From Paenibacillus glycinis (GTDB lineage Bacteria > Bacillota > Bacilli > Paenibacillales > Paenibacillaceae), in NCBI RefSeq assembly GCF_009909185.1, contig NZ_JAAAMV010000005.1:1-64000 (forward strand): a stretch of DNA of 64,000 nucleotides, given 5' to 3'. Below are positions 17,173 through 26,800 of the stretch, piece by piece. Positions within the stretch are counted from its first letter, which is position 1. Every line of letters begins with the position of its first letter. A program made the position numbers and the translations under genes. The notes under the pieces were generated by a model. That model saw only the letters and a list, made by a program, of their open reading frames with translations, was not told the origin of the DNA and searched no databases.

Positions 17173-18750
17173 TCAAGGCTTGCTCAGCTTCAACTGTTGA
17201 ACGCCGCCGTTCTCCGGTATCGTAATGCTCGTATCCCCCGTCAACGCTACATCCCCGCCCGGCGAAACGTACCGGCCCACTTCATACGTGCCCGGAGGCA
17301 AGAACAAGCCGAATTTCCCGCCGTCCACTTCCACGAACGTCAGTAAATTGCCGTTGCGGTCGTTGATGCTCAGCATCCCGTTTTCCCCGTCGGCCTTGGC
17401 GATCACCGCGTTCACGTTGAGCGCCGGCAGACGGAGCAAGCCGGGGTCCGCCTTGCGTTCGCAAACGCGAAGCTCGGTATCCGGCAGCACGTAAGAAGCG
17501 CCCCAACGCCCGACCGCGGTTAATCCGTAATCGCCGTCCGGGACATCGAAGTAGGCTGCCGAACCGGACCAATGCACGTCGGTGCGGCCGTAGGCGGAGC
17601 TGCCGGACTCGATCGTCAGTCTGCCGTCCAGTACCGGCCGACCGGCTGCGTCCGCGATCGATAAGTGCGGAATCGCCGGATTGGCGCCGAGCGTCAGCCA
17701 GCTGCGTATGCCTTCGGATTGAGCCCTCTCGTAAGCCGAAGCGCCGTAGGAATCCGGCCGATACGGATCTGCGCCATGCTGCAGCAGCAGCTGAATGACC
17801 TCGTAGCTGTGCGCTTGTACCGCTCTCGAAAGCGAATCGTCCATCGACGGATCCGCGCCGTAATCGAGCAGCAGCTTGACGATCTGCGCGCTTGGCTCGA
17901 TCACCGTTTCCGTGTTGTCCGGATTTATCGACCAAATCGTGCCGCAGGCCGTCGTCAGCAGCTTGTCCTCCTGCGGCGGACCTAGCGTCGTATCGGGATC
18001 GAGGCCATGGGCGAGAAGCAGCTCCATCAGCTCCGCATTGCCGTTCAGCACCACTTGGAACACGCGGTTCGCCGCGTATGTCCCCCCATGCTCGAGCAGC
18101 ACGCGCGCGGCTTCCGTCCGATTGAACAGCAGCGCGTAATCCAATGCCGTATTATCGAGGAAAATCGTCGGCAGCTTCTTGTTCGCTTCGGCTCCGCGGC
18201 CGATCATCAGCTCGACGGTGGCGGCATCCCCGCTACGGGCCGCCTCGAACAGCAGCTTCTGGAATCCGAGCACTTGCCGCTCGGAGTAGCCGATCGTAAC
18301 GGTCTTGGCGCCCGCGGCGTATACGACGTCCTTGTCCAAGACGAGCGCAACGAACTTCGCGGGCACGTACGTACGGCCGGCCTGCACGATCGGCGGGGCG
18401 GGGAGCACGAAGGTCTGCTTGCCTTTAACCGCCTTGGCGGAGCCTACTTTGCCTTGCACTTGAACGGATCCGCGAACCGCGGTAATCTGGCCGTTTTTCG
18501 CTTGGAAAGAAACGCCCGCCGCATCGAAAAACGCTTTAGCCGGAAACATCAATTTGCCGGCTATCAAGACCGGCGGGCTGGCAAGCTTGAGCGGCTGGCG
18601 GTCCAGCACGACCGCGATAGGCGCGTTCGCGGTCCGCGAGTTCGGCGCAGGCGCCGCTTCGGCGGCAGGCAAGCTGGCGAAGAGCGTCAGCATGCCTGCC
18701 AGTCCCAGCAATAATACGCGGTATAATGCCTTGGTTGCCTGGTGTTTCAT
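17173..18750 (-). CDS. Secreted stalk-domain/ankyrin-repeat protein
   Basis: 525 residues with a signal peptide (VLLLGLAGMLTLFASLPAAEA, about residues 12-32). Residues about 45-155 form a stalk (copper amine oxidase N-terminal-like) region, with VLIAGKLMFPAKAFFDAAGV and TYVPAKFVALVL. Residues about 160-345 form roughly five ankyrin repeats (LLFEAARSGDAATVELMIGRG, LLLAHGLDPD, LLLDYGADPS, LLLQHGADPY). The C-terminal ~180 residues are beta-rich and unassigned. Stalk plus ankyrin on the outside of the cell is unusual and suggests surface protein-protein contact. GGGGAGA precedes the ATG. Confidence 0.85.
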   Translation of the reverse strand: MKHQATKALYRVLLLGLAGMLTLFASLPAAEAAPAPNSRTANAPIAVVLDRQPLKLASPPVLIAGKLMFPAKAFFDAAGVSFQAKNGQITAVRGSVQVQGKVGSAKAVKGKQTFVLPAPPIVQAGRTYVPAKFVALVLDKDVVYAAGAKTVTIGYSERQVLGFQKLLFEAARSGDAATVELMIGRGAEANKKLPTIFLDNTALDYALLFNRTEAARVLLEHGGTYAANRVFQVVLNGNAELMELLLAHGLDPDTTLGPPQEDKLLTTACGTIWSINPDNTETVIEPSAQIVKLLLDYGADPSMDDSLSRAVQAHSYEVIQLLLQHGADPYRPDSYGASAYERAQSEGIRSWLTLGANPAIPHLSIADAAGRPVLDGRLTIESGSSAYGRTDVHWSGSAAYFDVPDGDYGLTAVGRWGASYVLPDTELRVCERKADPGLLRLPALNVNAVIAKADGENGMLSINDRNGNLLTFVEVDGGKFGLFLPPGTYEVGRYVSPGGDVALTGDTSITIPENGGVQQLKLSKP

Positions 18751-18852
18751 CGTGTCTCCCCCAACGTATGAACGTCATGTAAATTCCCTTTTCTATGAAG
18801 TTTTACCATAAATGAATATCGGCGTCCACCGGTTTCTTGGCAAGCGAAACAA

Positions 18853-18881
18853 GCCCCGCCGCATCCAGGATGCGGCGGGGC
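18853..18881 (-). terminator. Terminator of the deacetylase/thioesterase operon
   Basis: A perfect 14-bp stem (18853-18866 with 18868-18881) with a very tight loop, followed on the minus strand by TTGTTTCG. It lies 20 bases past the thioesterase stop. Confidence 0.8.
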
Positions 18882-18900
18882 CGGCGGCATAGCGGCGATC

Positions 18901-19422
18901 TTACTCCCACGGATACTTCGTCAGCAAATAATCCGCGAATTTCTTGCTCTCATCCCGCCGGTGCTTCCTCAGCTGCGTGCGGTATTCGGCCGTCTCGTGC
19001 AGCTTCCTTTCCTCTTCCGTCTCCGGAATGACCTGCGGCACGGGGATCGGACGGTTGTTGTCGTCCAAAGCGACGAAGGTGAGAAACGCCGTGGCCGCGA
19101 TGGCGCGGCTGCCGCTGTTCATGTCTTCGCGAATGACCTTCACGAAGACTTCCATCGAACTGGTCCCCGTGTGGGTGATGAAGGATTCCAGCGAGACCGA
19201 GTCGCTCGGCCGAATCGGATACAGGAAATCGACGGAGTCCGTGGATGCCGTGACGGCCGTGGCCCGGCACAGCTTGGAGACGGAGATGGAGGCGATGTCG
19301 TCGATATAGGACATCAGCTTGCCGCCGAAGAGCGTATTGTGATTGTTGACGTCGGTCGGAAACACGCGGGATACTTTGAAGCAGCGCGTTTCGCGGATGA
19401 ATTTGGCTTCCATGCGGTTCAC
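18901..19422 (-). CDS. Acyl-CoA thioesterase (hot-dog fold)
   Basis: 173 residues of the YkhA/YciA/BFIT family. The conserved N-terminal segment reads NNHNTLFGGKLMSYID (residues 27-42; the Asn/His-Gly-Gly pattern of the active site), followed by SDSVSLESF and a C-terminal EEER helix. The family hydrolyses medium- and long-chain acyl-CoA in the cytoplasm. Its start overlaps the stop of the upstream deacetylase by 4 bases, so translation is coupled, although no metabolic link is obvious. Confidence 0.92.
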   Translation of the reverse strand: MNRMEAKFIRETRCFKVSRVFPTDVNNHNTLFGGKLMSYIDDIASISVSKLCRATAVTASTDSVDFLYPIRPSDSVSLESFITHTGTSSMEVFVKVIREDMNSGSRAIAATAFLTFVALDDNNRPIPVPQVIPETEEERKLHETAEYRTQLRKHRRDESKKFADYLLTKYPWE

Positions 19423-20204
19423 TTCGCTCTCTTAGAAAAATCGGAATTTCTATAAGAAGAGTTCGAGGCCGGAAGCAATTCTCCTGTTTTGTCCGCTATG
19501 AGTTCGGATACGGTCACGAGACGATAGCCTCTTCGCTCGAGCTCCGGCAGGATGATGCGCAGCGCGTTCACCGTATGCATGGAGGATCCCGATACGTAAT
19601 CGTGCAGCAGCACGATATCGCCGTTACGCGCGTTCTTCAGCACTTTGTTGACGATATGCCGCACCCCGGGGCTGCGCCAGTCCTCGGTATCCTGATGCCA
19701 GGACCACAGGACCGTCGTATAGCCGAGCTTGCCGGCGACGTCGAGCATCGCGTCGCTGTAGTAACCGCCCGGGGGACGGAACAGGAACGGCTTCTTGCCG
19801 GTCAGCTCGACAAGCGCGCGGTCCGTGCGCGCGATTTCCCGACGGATGGTGTCGGACTTGACCCCTCTGGTGAAGAATACGTGATTGAACGTATGGTTGG
19901 CGACCTCATGCCCTTCCGCGACCTCCCGTTTGACGATGTCCGGATATTCCTCGACGCGGTAGCCGATGACGAAAAAGGTCGCTTTGGCATGATACTGCTT
20001 CAGCAGGTCGAGGATCTGGACCGTCGTGCCCGGATCGGGGCCGTCGTCGAACGTCAGCGCCAGCTCCTTGCGCTCCAGCGGCAATTCCCAGATGATGTCG
20101 CCTCGGCTTTCGTAGAAATGCCGGTCTTTCCGGGGGATCTGAAACCCGCAGAGCAAGACGACGCAAAGCGCGACGGCCACTAACCGCCCTAAATAATGCC
20201 GCAT
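19419..20204 (-). CDS. PgdA/PdaA-type polysaccharide deacetylase
   Basis: About 261 residues from the ATG at 20204, which follows AAGGGAGGAG. The N-terminal hydrophobic stretch (about 5-22) is a signal peptide or anchor. The CE4 NodB domain is complete: TFDDGPDPG (D53, D54), HTFNH (metal histidines), RPPGG, and LLHDY near the end. The family deacetylates peptidoglycan N-acetylglucosamine or N-acetylmuramic acid outside the cell; which one cannot be told. It is co-transcribed with the acyl-CoA thioesterase. Confidence 0.9.
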   Translation of the reverse strand: MRHYLGRLVAVALCVVLLCGFQIPRKDRHFYESRGDIIWELPLERKELALTFDDGPDPGTTVQILDLLKQYHAKATFFVIGYRVEEYPDIVKREVAEGHEVANHTFNHVFFTRGVKSDTIRREIARTDRALVELTGKKPFLFRPPGGYYSDAMLDVAGKLGYTTVLWSWHQDTEDWRSPGVRHIVNKVLKNARNGDIVLLHDYVSGSSMHTVNALRIILPELERRGYRLVTVSELIADKTGELLPASNSSYRNSDFSKRAK

Positions 20205-20337
20205 ACTGCTCCTCCCTTGGCGAATCGGAACCTGAACATGCAATCAACTCTTACTATGGCTTGGCGACCGGCATTTTATGCCGAAGTCGGCCGTATCCGG
20301 GAAGGCTCGGCGTCATGCCGGCAGGGGGAGGCGGGCA

Positions 20338-20362
20338 TAAAAAAGAACGCCCGAGGGCGTTC
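20338..20362 (-). terminator. Terminator of the NAGPA-like gene
   Basis: On the minus strand, GAACGCCC and GGGCGTTC form an 8-bp stem followed by TTTTTTAT. It lies about 110 bases past the stop of the gene. Confidence 0.85.
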
Positions 20363-20471
20363 CTTGTTTGCATGATGGCCGAAAGCGATGGGACCTTGCT
20401 TGATGAATGACCGAGTGCATTTTGCGTTGAAAGCCATTGGGCGTTGGAATCGCGCCAAACGATGGCCGAGA

Positions 20472-21593
20472 TCAAGACGCCGTCTGCGTCCGCGGCTTCG
20501 AGGAATCGAAATGCTCCATGTCGATGCCGCTCCAGATGTTGCCCGAATCGAATTTCTCCGGGTGGTCGAACACGAGGAACGCGGACGGCAGGTAGCGCAT
20601 GCCGTACTTGCTCGAGGGCTTGTTCACGATGGCGTCATCCTTGACGAGCACGGTCGAGGAGCCGCCGTCCAGGTTCGCGGCCGTGACGGCGCCTCGCGCG
20701 ATCAGCAGCTTCTGGATGTCGTACAGCGTCGCGCCGACGGAATAGCCCGGCTGGCGGCCGTCGATGACGACGAACATGATCGTGCCGTCCTTCTGCTGCG
20801 CCATGACGGTTCGCGGCGCGATGCCCCAGCCGTCGGCTTCGTTCTTGATCAAGCCTTTGCCGTTAACGATAAACTTCGGTTGAAACGTGACGGCGTCGGT
20901 GACGCCCATGTCCAGCAATTGCTGCGGCTTGTAGCGGCCGGCGACCATCAGGCCGTCCCGGTCGATGCCGACGACGTTGACGGACGCCTGCATGCCGTCG
21001 CCTTTATACAGCACCTTGCCGCCGGACATGACGATGCCGGCCGGCTTGAAGCCGTTGCCGTCCCAGTTCGGGTCATCGAACGCGCCGCCGTTCACGCCGG
21101 CGATCGCCCCGGTGCGCTTCACCATGCTGAGCACCGTCTCGCCGGAGCCGATGACGTTCGTCGTGGCGACGCGGATCATTTTCGGATCGTGCACGTACAT
21201 GATGTAGCCCTTGTACTTCGCGGTCGAGATCCGCTCCAGCTGCACGTCGCTCGCGGGATGCGCGGCCAGATCGACGTTATGCTCGTCCTTGATCTGCCCC
21301 ATCTCGTCGAATTTCTTCGTGTAATCCGCGACGCGGCGGTCCAGCTCGTTCTGGCCGATCAAGTATTTGGCCAAGTACCGGTGCTGGCTCGTGATGAGCG
21401 TGTCCGCCATCATATAGCGAAGGTCCGACCCCGACGGCGTGAGGTAGAACCAGCCGGTTCCGCCCAGTATAACGGCCACGACGCCCGCGAATGCTATCGC
21501 TAACCGTCTTCTCCACCGTCTGGGCTTCTTCATGTGCTTATGCCGTTTGCTTCTATAGGTAGGCTCGAAGGGAGCCTGCGTTTGCATACTCAT
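20472..21593 (-). CDS. Phosphodiester glycosidase (NAGPA-like) family protein
   Basis: About 373 residues from ATG 21593, chosen for the AAAGGAG 8 bases upstream. A basic cytoplasmic start (KKPRRWRRR) precedes one transmembrane helix (about 29-50), so the rest lies outside. The domain shows GVNGGAF, TVMAQQKDG, VIDGRQPGYSVG and NLDGGSSTVL, the signature of the NAGPA/DUF2233 family, which cleaves GlcNAc-1-phosphodiester caps from glycans and, in bacteria, acts on envelope polysaccharides such as teichoic acids. Substrate is unknown here. It is a single gene. Confidence 0.88.
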   Translation of the reverse strand: MSMQTQAPFEPTYRSKRHKHMKKPRRWRRRLAIAFAGVVAVILGGTGWFYLTPSGSDLRYMMADTLITSQHRYLAKYLIGQNELDRRVADYTKKFDEMGQIKDEHNVDLAAHPASDVQLERISTAKYKGYIMYVHDPKMIRVATTNVIGSGETVLSMVKRTGAIAGVNGGAFDDPNWDGNGFKPAGIVMSGGKVLYKGDGMQASVNVVGIDRDGLMVAGRYKPQQLLDMGVTDAVTFQPKFIVNGKGLIKNEADGWGIAPRTVMAQQKDGTIMFVVIDGRQPGYSVGATLYDIQKLLIARGAVTAANLDGGSSTVLVKDDAIVNKPSSKYGMRYLPSAFLVFDHPEKFDSGNIWSGIDMEHFDSSKPRTQTAS

Positions 21594-21707
21594 GCGCTTC
21601 TCCTTTGTAGGTCGTAGTTGCGATTCTTCGCGCGAAAACAGAACAGGCCTTATCGCCTCGCCGTTCATCCATCTACTATACGCCCGATATCTTAAGAGAA
21701 TATGAAA

Positions 21708-21740
21708 ATCCGCCGTGCAAATGATGGAAGCACGGCGGAT
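21708..21740 (-). terminator. Terminator of the MgtC-family gene
   Basis: A perfect 11-bp stem (21708-21718 with 21730-21740), 11-base loop, followed on the minus strand by TTTTCAT. The 130 bases between it and the MgtC stop contain no other gene. Confidence 0.75.
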
Positions 21741-21869
21741 GGCAAACGCTGCCTATTCGCCAGCGCGGCAACGACTATCGCTTGGGCTTGCGCGCGTGCG
21801 GAACTTCGCGCCGCTTAGGTAACAGGTCCCGCATACCGACGGCTCCCCTTTCCCTGCAACCCTCAAAGC

Positions 21870-22538
21870 TCACTGCACGTCGACGCTCAGTACCTGCGGC
21901 ACCCGCTGGATCAACGGCAGCAGCTTCTCCGCCTCGCTCGCGGCCGGCACCTTGAGCGTCAATTCGAGCTGCAGTTCCCTCGAATCGCCGTCGCCCGCCT
22001 TCTCCGCGCGGAACTGAAGCACCGTGATGCCCGCTGCCCGGAGAGCGGCCTGCAGGGCGTCCATGGCGCCGTCCTCGTCGGCAAGCCGAATGGCCAGCTG
22101 CTCGCTCTTCGGCGAGGCCACCCAGCCGAAACCGCTGTGCAGCAGCTTCTGCGCGGCGAGAATCAGCACCGTCACCCCGATGCCGAGCACGTACAAGTTC
22201 GCGCCGATCGCCATTCCGATGCCGGCCGTCGTCCAGATGCCGGCCGCGGTCGTGAGCCCCTTGACCGTCTGCCGCTGCATGAAGATCATGCCCGCTCCGA
22301 GGAAGCCGACGCCGCTCACGACCTGCGCCGCGATCCGGGAGGGATCCAGGGCGATGCTCGTGCCGCCCTGCAGGTCCTTGAAGCCGTATTTGGAAATCAC
22401 CATCATAAGCGCCGCGCCCGCGGCCACCACGAAATGCGTCCGGATGCCCGCTTCCTTCATCCGGCTCTTGCGCTCGTACCCGATCAGCAGGCCGCAAATG
22501 CCCGCGACGACAACTCTCAGCAGCATAACGTATTCCAT
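21870..22538 (-). CDS. MgtC/SapB-family membrane protein
   Basis: About 222 residues from ATG 22538 (AGGGGAA upstream). The N-terminal MgtC domain (about 1-130) has four to five hydrophobic segments and the conserved IGYERKSRMKEAGIRTH and VSGVGFLGAGMIF plus GLTTAAGIWTTAGIGMA. A cytoplasmic ACT-like C-terminal domain follows (about 145-222). MgtC proteins support growth at low magnesium and, in pathogens, inhibit the ATP synthase; the bacterial housekeeping role is unsettled. No riboswitch or magnesium leader was seen upstream. Confidence 0.92.
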   Translation of the reverse strand: MEYVMLLRVVVAGICGLLIGYERKSRMKEAGIRTHFVVAAGAALMMVISKYGFKDLQGGTSIALDPSRIAAQVVSGVGFLGAGMIFMQRQTVKGLTTAAGIWTTAGIGMAIGANLYVLGIGVTVLILAAQKLLHSGFGWVASPKSEQLAIRLADEDGAMDALQAALRAAGITVLQFRAEKAGDGDSRELQLELTLKVPAASEAEKLLPLIQRVPQVLSVDVQ

Positions 22539-22795
22539 TTCCCCTGCCTCCCTCCATCCTCTATATGTACGCCCGATTGCAGCCATTCAAACATCCCTCA
22601 GACATGCGCACGCCGAGTACGCAGTTTCATCGTCGTGCGGCTTCCATTCGGGGGAACGAACGCGCCGAGAAAGCGAGTGCATGCGCCGGGCCCGGGAGGT
22701 ATGATTAGGAAATGAACGTATGCAGTGGACGCGGGGATCCGATCCGCTGCCATCGCGGAAGAACCCGATAAACCGAAACGGAGGTGCGCGCTGCC

Positions 22796-23212
22796 ATGGA
22801 ATGCCTCGGCTGCAGAATCGCGAACGGAACCGAGCCCGGCGTTAACGTCGTGTACGAGAACGAACATGTCGCCTGCGTGCTCGATATTGCTCCCTTCAAC
22901 GAAGGCCATCTGCTCATTTTGCCCAAGCGGCATTATCGGGATGTGGAGGAGTTGGATACCGAGGCGGCGCATGCCGTCATGGATGCCTCGAAGAAGCTGT
23001 CCGTCCTGCTCAAGCAGGCCTTCCGCCCGGACGGCATCGCCGTCTGCCAAAACGGCGGCCGCTTCAACGACCTCGGCCATTATCACATGCATCTCATCCC
23101 CCGTTATGAAGGAGACGGATTCTCCTGGAGCGAGCCGCTCCAGGCGCACGGCGCGGAGCGGCGGCTCGCGGAGACGAGAGCGAAGCTGATCGCGGCGCTC
23201 CTGGCGCAATAA
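22796..23212 (+). CDS. HIT-family nucleotide hydrolase/transferase
   Basis: 138 residues from the ATG 9 bases after GGAGGTG; the upstream in-frame GTG lies inside that ribosome site. The histidine triad is HYHMH (H95, H97, H99) followed by LIPRY. CLGCRI at residues 3-8 resembles the first zinc-binding pair of the Hit/HinT subgroup. Members hydrolyse AP4A, AMP-lysine or similar nucleoside phosphoramidates in the cytoplasm. It is monocistronic. Confidence 0.92.
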   Translation: MECLGCRIANGTEPGVNVVYENEHVACVLDIAPFNEGHLLILPKRHYRDVEELDTEAAHAVMDASKKLSVLLKQAFRPDGIAVCQNGGRFNDLGHYHMHLIPRYEGDGFSWSEPLQAHGAERRLAETRAKLIAALLAQ

Positions 23213-23413
23213 GAGCGATGCCGGCTCCGCCTATGCCGGGCGAGCCAATCGCGGCATAGGCCTCTAATACGCAGCTCCTTGTGCGAGGCACGATTCGTGC
23301 GGAGGCTGTCGCCTTCATTTTGAAGCTCACGTCGCAGGCCGCTTGGCAACCAACCATCCCGTAAGCGAACCAATCCGGATGCTCCGTTGTCTATATCTAT
23401 AGAGGTGAGAAGA

Positions 23414-23959
23414 TTGAGCGAGGAGTACTTGAAGTACATCGTTGAGATGGACGCACGCATACTGGAAGATTTGATGGAAAGCTATGGACAAGACGTCTGG
23501 AGCTTCGCTTATTCGCTGACCCGAAGCCGTGCGATGGCCGACGACGTAGCGCAAGACGTGTTCTTGCGGGCCTACCTCAAAATCGCTTCGTTCCGGGGAG
23601 CGTCATCCGTCAGAACTTGGCTGCTGAAAATCACGCGCAACATCAGCCTCAACTACCGCAAAACGGCCTTCGTCCGAAAAGTCCTGTTAATGGATGTGGT
23701 TACCCCCAGGCAACAGCAGCATTCCGCCGAACACGCCTTCCTCGAGCAGGAAGCGACGAACGAGGTATGGGGGCAGGTACTGAGGTTGTCGACCAAATAC
23801 CGGGAGGTGCTGGTACTGCATGCCAAATACCAGCTGTCGCTCCCGGAAATTGCCGATGTGCTGAAAATCCCGCAAGGCACCGTGAAATCCAGGCTGTTCG
23901 GTGCACGCAAGAAACTATCCCTGATGTTGACGGAGGAGATGCTGTATGAGCTCAACTGA
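23414..23959 (+). CDS. ECF-type RNA polymerase sigma factor
   Basis: About 181 residues from TTG 23414, 6 bases after GAGGTGAG. Region 2 (about 15-85) has the DDVAQDVFLRAY helix and the RTWLLKITRN segment; region 4 (about 120-175) has LSLPEIADVLKIPQGTVKSRL, the -35-binding helix-turn-helix. Region 3 is lacking, as in all ECF factors. It should direct RNA polymerase to stress or envelope promoters. The next gene overlaps it by 14 bases and encodes a membrane protein that is the likely anti-sigma factor. The controlling signal is unknown. Confidence 0.93.
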   Translation: MSEEYLKYIVEMDARILEDLMESYGQDVWSFAYSLTRSRAMADDVAQDVFLRAYLKIASFRGASSVRTWLLKITRNISLNYRKTAFVRKVLLMDVVTPRQQQHSAEHAFLEQEATNEVWGQVLRLSTKYREVLVLHAKYQLSLPEIADVLKIPQGTVKSRLFGARKKLSLMLTEEMLYELN

Positions 23960-24710
23960 CCCGGCTTGGTACGAAGCGTTGCGAGGGGATCCGGTACAAG
24001 GCGCGGCTTTCCGTCCCGCATTGAAAGCAAGCATTCATTTCCGGGCTTTAGCCGGGCGGAGAAACTCGGGCTTGCGCGGATGGGCAACGTACGGGGCGGC
24101 TACCGTTGGCGTGGCGATACTAATCGGGCTTGCGCGTCTCCCGTTCGAGCAGCTGCACGAGCGCAAAGCCGTGCAGTCAGCCCGGGACCAGTCGGGCCGG
24201 ACATGGCAGACCATGATCGACGCCAGATATCCGGCATCCCAGAACGAAATTGTGTTCGAGCAAACGAACGGCACCGACAGCAAAGTCATTTTCACCCGAA
24301 GATTCATGGACATCAACGGTTACCGGGGCCTGTCATTGGCGGGGGACGCGTTCTCCAGAGAATCGCGGCAATGGGAGCACACCTCCGGCTACGCCTTCGC
24401 TCCCGACTACACCCTCAAGATCGGAGACCCCATCAGCGCGCAAGCGGTTCCACAACTGACAGCGGTCTGGCTGGAATTCAAACCGCGTTCCTTCTATTTC
24501 GGCGTGAGCTTCGATCCGCGAATCAGCCGGATTCGGATCGTCGACGAGCAGAACCGCGCAGTCGCCGAAACGACGGCCATCAAGCGCGATTCGGACGGCT
24601 ACGCATATTGGATACTCGCCATGGCCAAGACCGGCTTCCACGGCAGCGGGCTTACGGTTCAAGGCTTGGACGCGTCCGGCAGCTTGCTTGCCACCAACGT
24701 TTCGTCTTAA
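23946..24710 (+). CDS. Putative membrane-anchored anti-sigma factor
   Basis: 254 residues. A short N-terminal cytoplasmic stretch (about 1-44) precedes one transmembrane helix (about 46-63, TYGAATVGVAILIGLA) and a beta-rich outer domain of about 180 residues with no family I recognise. The overlap with the sigma gene (14 bases) and single-pass topology are those of ECF anti-sigma factors. No zinc HxxxCxxC motif is seen, so it is not a ZAS-type inhibitor. The call rests mostly on position and topology. Confidence 0.6.
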   Translation: MSSTDPAWYEALRGDPVQGAAFRPALKASIHFRALAGRRNSGLRGWATYGAATVGVAILIGLARLPFEQLHERKAVQSARDQSGRTWQTMIDARYPASQNEIVFEQTNGTDSKVIFTRRFMDINGYRGLSLAGDAFSRESRQWEHTSGYAFAPDYTLKIGDPISAQAVPQLTAVWLEFKPRSFYFGVSFDPRISRIRIVDEQNRAVAETTAIKRDSDGYAYWILAMAKTGFHGSGLTVQGLDASGSLLATNVSS

Positions 24711-24754
24711 CCGACCCTATGCCCCGTCCCGCGCTATGCTCCCCGGGCAACATA

Positions 24755-24805
24755 ACAAAGACGCCGAGCTTACCCTCGCAGGGTGAACTCGGCGTCTTTG
24801 TTTTA
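24755..24805. terminator. Bidirectional terminator between the sigma operon and htpG
   Basis: A 14-bp stem (24755-24768 with 24788-24801) enclosing a smaller ACCCT/AGGGT hairpin, followed by TTTT on the plus strand. It serves the sigma operon and probably htpG, whose stop is 32 bases away. Confidence 0.88.
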
Positions 24806-24836
24806 GTTGTCGTTACCTAGGCGGTGTCCTTACGCC

Positions 24837-26729
24837 TTACACCATCACTTTGCAGATATCGTTCGTGAACGCCACCGGATCCTGAATCGGCAGGCCTTCG
24901 ATGAGCAGCGCCTGATTATACAGCAATTGCGTGTACAGATTCAGCTTCTCGTTGTCCTTCTCCGCCGCTTCCTTCAGCGACTGGAACACGGGATGGTTCA
25001 CGTTGATTTCCAGCACCTTCTCGGCATGCACGTTCTCGTTGTTCGGCATGGCGCTCAGGATCTTCTCCATCTCGATGGACAGCTCGCCCTCGCTCGTGAG
25101 GCAGACCGGATGGCTCTTGAGGCGCTTGGACGCCTTGACCTTGGTCACTTTGCCGCCAAGCAGCGTCTGCATCTGCTCGAACAGCGCCTTGCTGCCCGCT
25201 TCTTCCGCTTCCGGCTTGTCGTCGTCCGCGTCCGGCTCGATGCCGAGATCGCCGCTCGAGACCGACTTGAACGTCTTCTCCTTGTACGTCATGATCGACT
25301 TGATCGCGAACTCGTCGATGTCGTCCGTGAAATACAGAATCTCGTAGCCTTTGTCCGACACGAGCTCCGTCTGCGGAAGCTTCTCGATGCGTTCGATGGA
25401 GCTGCCGGACGCGTAGTAGATGAATTTCTGGTCTTCCGGCATGCGGGCGATGTATTCGTCCAGCGAGACCAGCTTGTTCTCCTTGGAGGAATGGAACAGC
25501 AGCAGGTCCTGCAGCACGTCCTTGTTCATGCCGTAGTCGCCGTACACGCCGAATTTCAGCTGGCGGCCGAACGATTTGTAGAATTTCTCGTAATTGTCGC
25601 GCTCGTCCTTCAGCAGGCTGAGCAGCGTGCTCTTGATCTTGTTCTTGATGTTCTTCGCGATCAGGGTCAGCTGGCGGTCATGCTGCAGCATCTCGCGGGA
25701 GATGTTGAGGGACAGGTCCTCGGAATCCACCATGCCTTTCACGAAGCTGAAGTAGTCCGGGAGCAGGTCTGCGCATTTGTCCATGATCAGGACGCCGTTG
25801 GAGTACAGCTCGAGGCCCTTCTCGAATTCCTTCGTGTAGTAGTCGAACGGCGTGCTCTCCGGAACGTACAGGATCGCCCGGTAGACGACCGCGCCGTCCG
25901 CGCTGATGTGGATATGCTTCAGCGGCTTGTCGAAGCCGTAGCGCTTCTCGTGGTAGAACTGCTCGTAGTCGGCATCGGTCAGCTCGCTCTTGTTCTTGCG
26001 CCAGATCGGCACCATGCTGTTGATCGTCTGCTCTTCGACGTACGATTCGAACTCCGGCTCCGCGCCTTCGGCGGCGTCTGCCTTCGGACGCTGGCCTTTG
26101 ATATCCATCTTGATCGGGTAGCGGATGAAGTCGGAATATTTCTTGACGATGGCGCGAAGGCGGTACTCCTCGAGAAACTCGTCGTAATTGTCGTCCTCGG
26201 TGTTCGGCTTGATGTGCAGCACGATTTCCGTGCCGACCGCGGCTTTGTCCGCCGGCACGATCGTATAGCCGTCCGCGCCTTCGGATTCCCATTGGAACGC
26301 CTCGGCGCTGCCGAGCGCGCGGCTCGTGACCGTGACGCGGTCCGCCACCATGAACGCCGCGTAGAAGCCGACGCCGAATTGGCCGATGATGTTATGGCCG
26401 TCTTTGCTCTCGTTCTCTTTCTTGAAGGAAAGCGAGCCGCTCTTCGCGATGACGCCGAGGTTGGTTTCCAGCTCCTCCCGCGTCATGCCGATGCCGGTGT
26501 CGGCGAGCGTCAGCGTGCGGTTCTCTTTGTCGGCGGTGATTTTAACGAAATAGTCGGCGGCATTGAACGCGATGTTATCGTCGGTCAGCGCCTTATAGTA
26601 GATTTTATCGATCGCGTCGCTTGCGTTGGAGATCAGTTCCCGCAGGAAAATCTCCCGCTGCGTGTAAATGGAGTTGATCATCATTTCCAGCAGTCGTTTG
26701 GACTCTGCCTTGAACTCTTGCTTCACCAT
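24837..26729 (-). CDS. htpG: Molecular chaperone HtpG (Hsp90)
   Basis: 630 residues from ATG 26729, with GGGGAGG 11 bases upstream; a TTG at 26750 would add seven residues. The N-terminal GHKL ATPase has [21 protein letters not shown] and [16 protein letters not shown]. The middle domain has [16 protein letters not shown], and the C-terminal dimerisation domain is complete. It binds ATP and folds or stabilises client proteins in the cytoplasm. A perfect CIRCE element 35 bases upstream predicts HrcA repression and heat induction; in B. subtilis htpG is not under HrcA. It is a single gene. Confidence 0.97.
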   Translation of the reverse strand: MVKQEFKAESKRLLEMMINSIYTQREIFLRELISNASDAIDKIYYKALTDDNIAFNAADYFVKITADKENRTLTLADTGIGMTREELETNLGVIAKSGSLSFKKENESKDGHNIIGQFGVGFYAAFMVADRVTVTSRALGSAEAFQWESEGADGYTIVPADKAAVGTEIVLHIKPNTEDDNYDEFLEEYRLRAIVKKYSDFIRYPIKMDIKGQRPKADAAEGAEPEFESYVEEQTINSMVPIWRKNKSELTDADYEQFYHEKRYGFDKPLKHIHISADGAVVYRAILYVPESTPFDYYTKEFEKGLELYSNGVLIMDKCADLLPDYFSFVKGMVDSEDLSLNISREMLQHDRQLTLIAKNIKNKIKSTLLSLLKDERDNYEKFYKSFGRQLKFGVYGDYGMNKDVLQDLLLFHSSKENKLVSLDEYIARMPEDQKFIYYASGSSIERIEKLPQTELVSDKGYEILYFTDDIDEFAIKSIMTYKEKTFKSVSSGDLGIEPDADDDKPEAEEAGSKALFEQMQTLLGGKVTKVKASKRLKSHPVCLTSEGELSIEMEKILSAMPNNENVHAEKVLEINVNHPVFQSLKEAAEKDNEKLNLYTQLLYNQALLIEGLPIQDPVAFTNDICKVMV

Positions 26730-26763
26730 GTTACGGAATGCCCTCCCCAAAGGATTAAGTTTG

Positions 26764-26790
26764 TTAGCACTCTAATCATCGGAGTGCTAA
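26764..26790 (-). promoter_or_regulatory. Perfect CIRCE operator (HrcA site) of htpG
   Basis: TTAGCACTC, nine bases, then GAGTGCTAA: the exact consensus HrcA inverted repeat. It sits between the promoter and the ribosome site of htpG, the usual position for HrcA repression. Confidence 0.97.
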
Positions 26791-26800
26791 CGCTACTCCA

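Noticed and set aside
22591-22700. Magnesium leader or riboswitch upstream of the MgtC gene
   Set aside because: No leader peptide, M-box-like structure or terminator was seen before the start.
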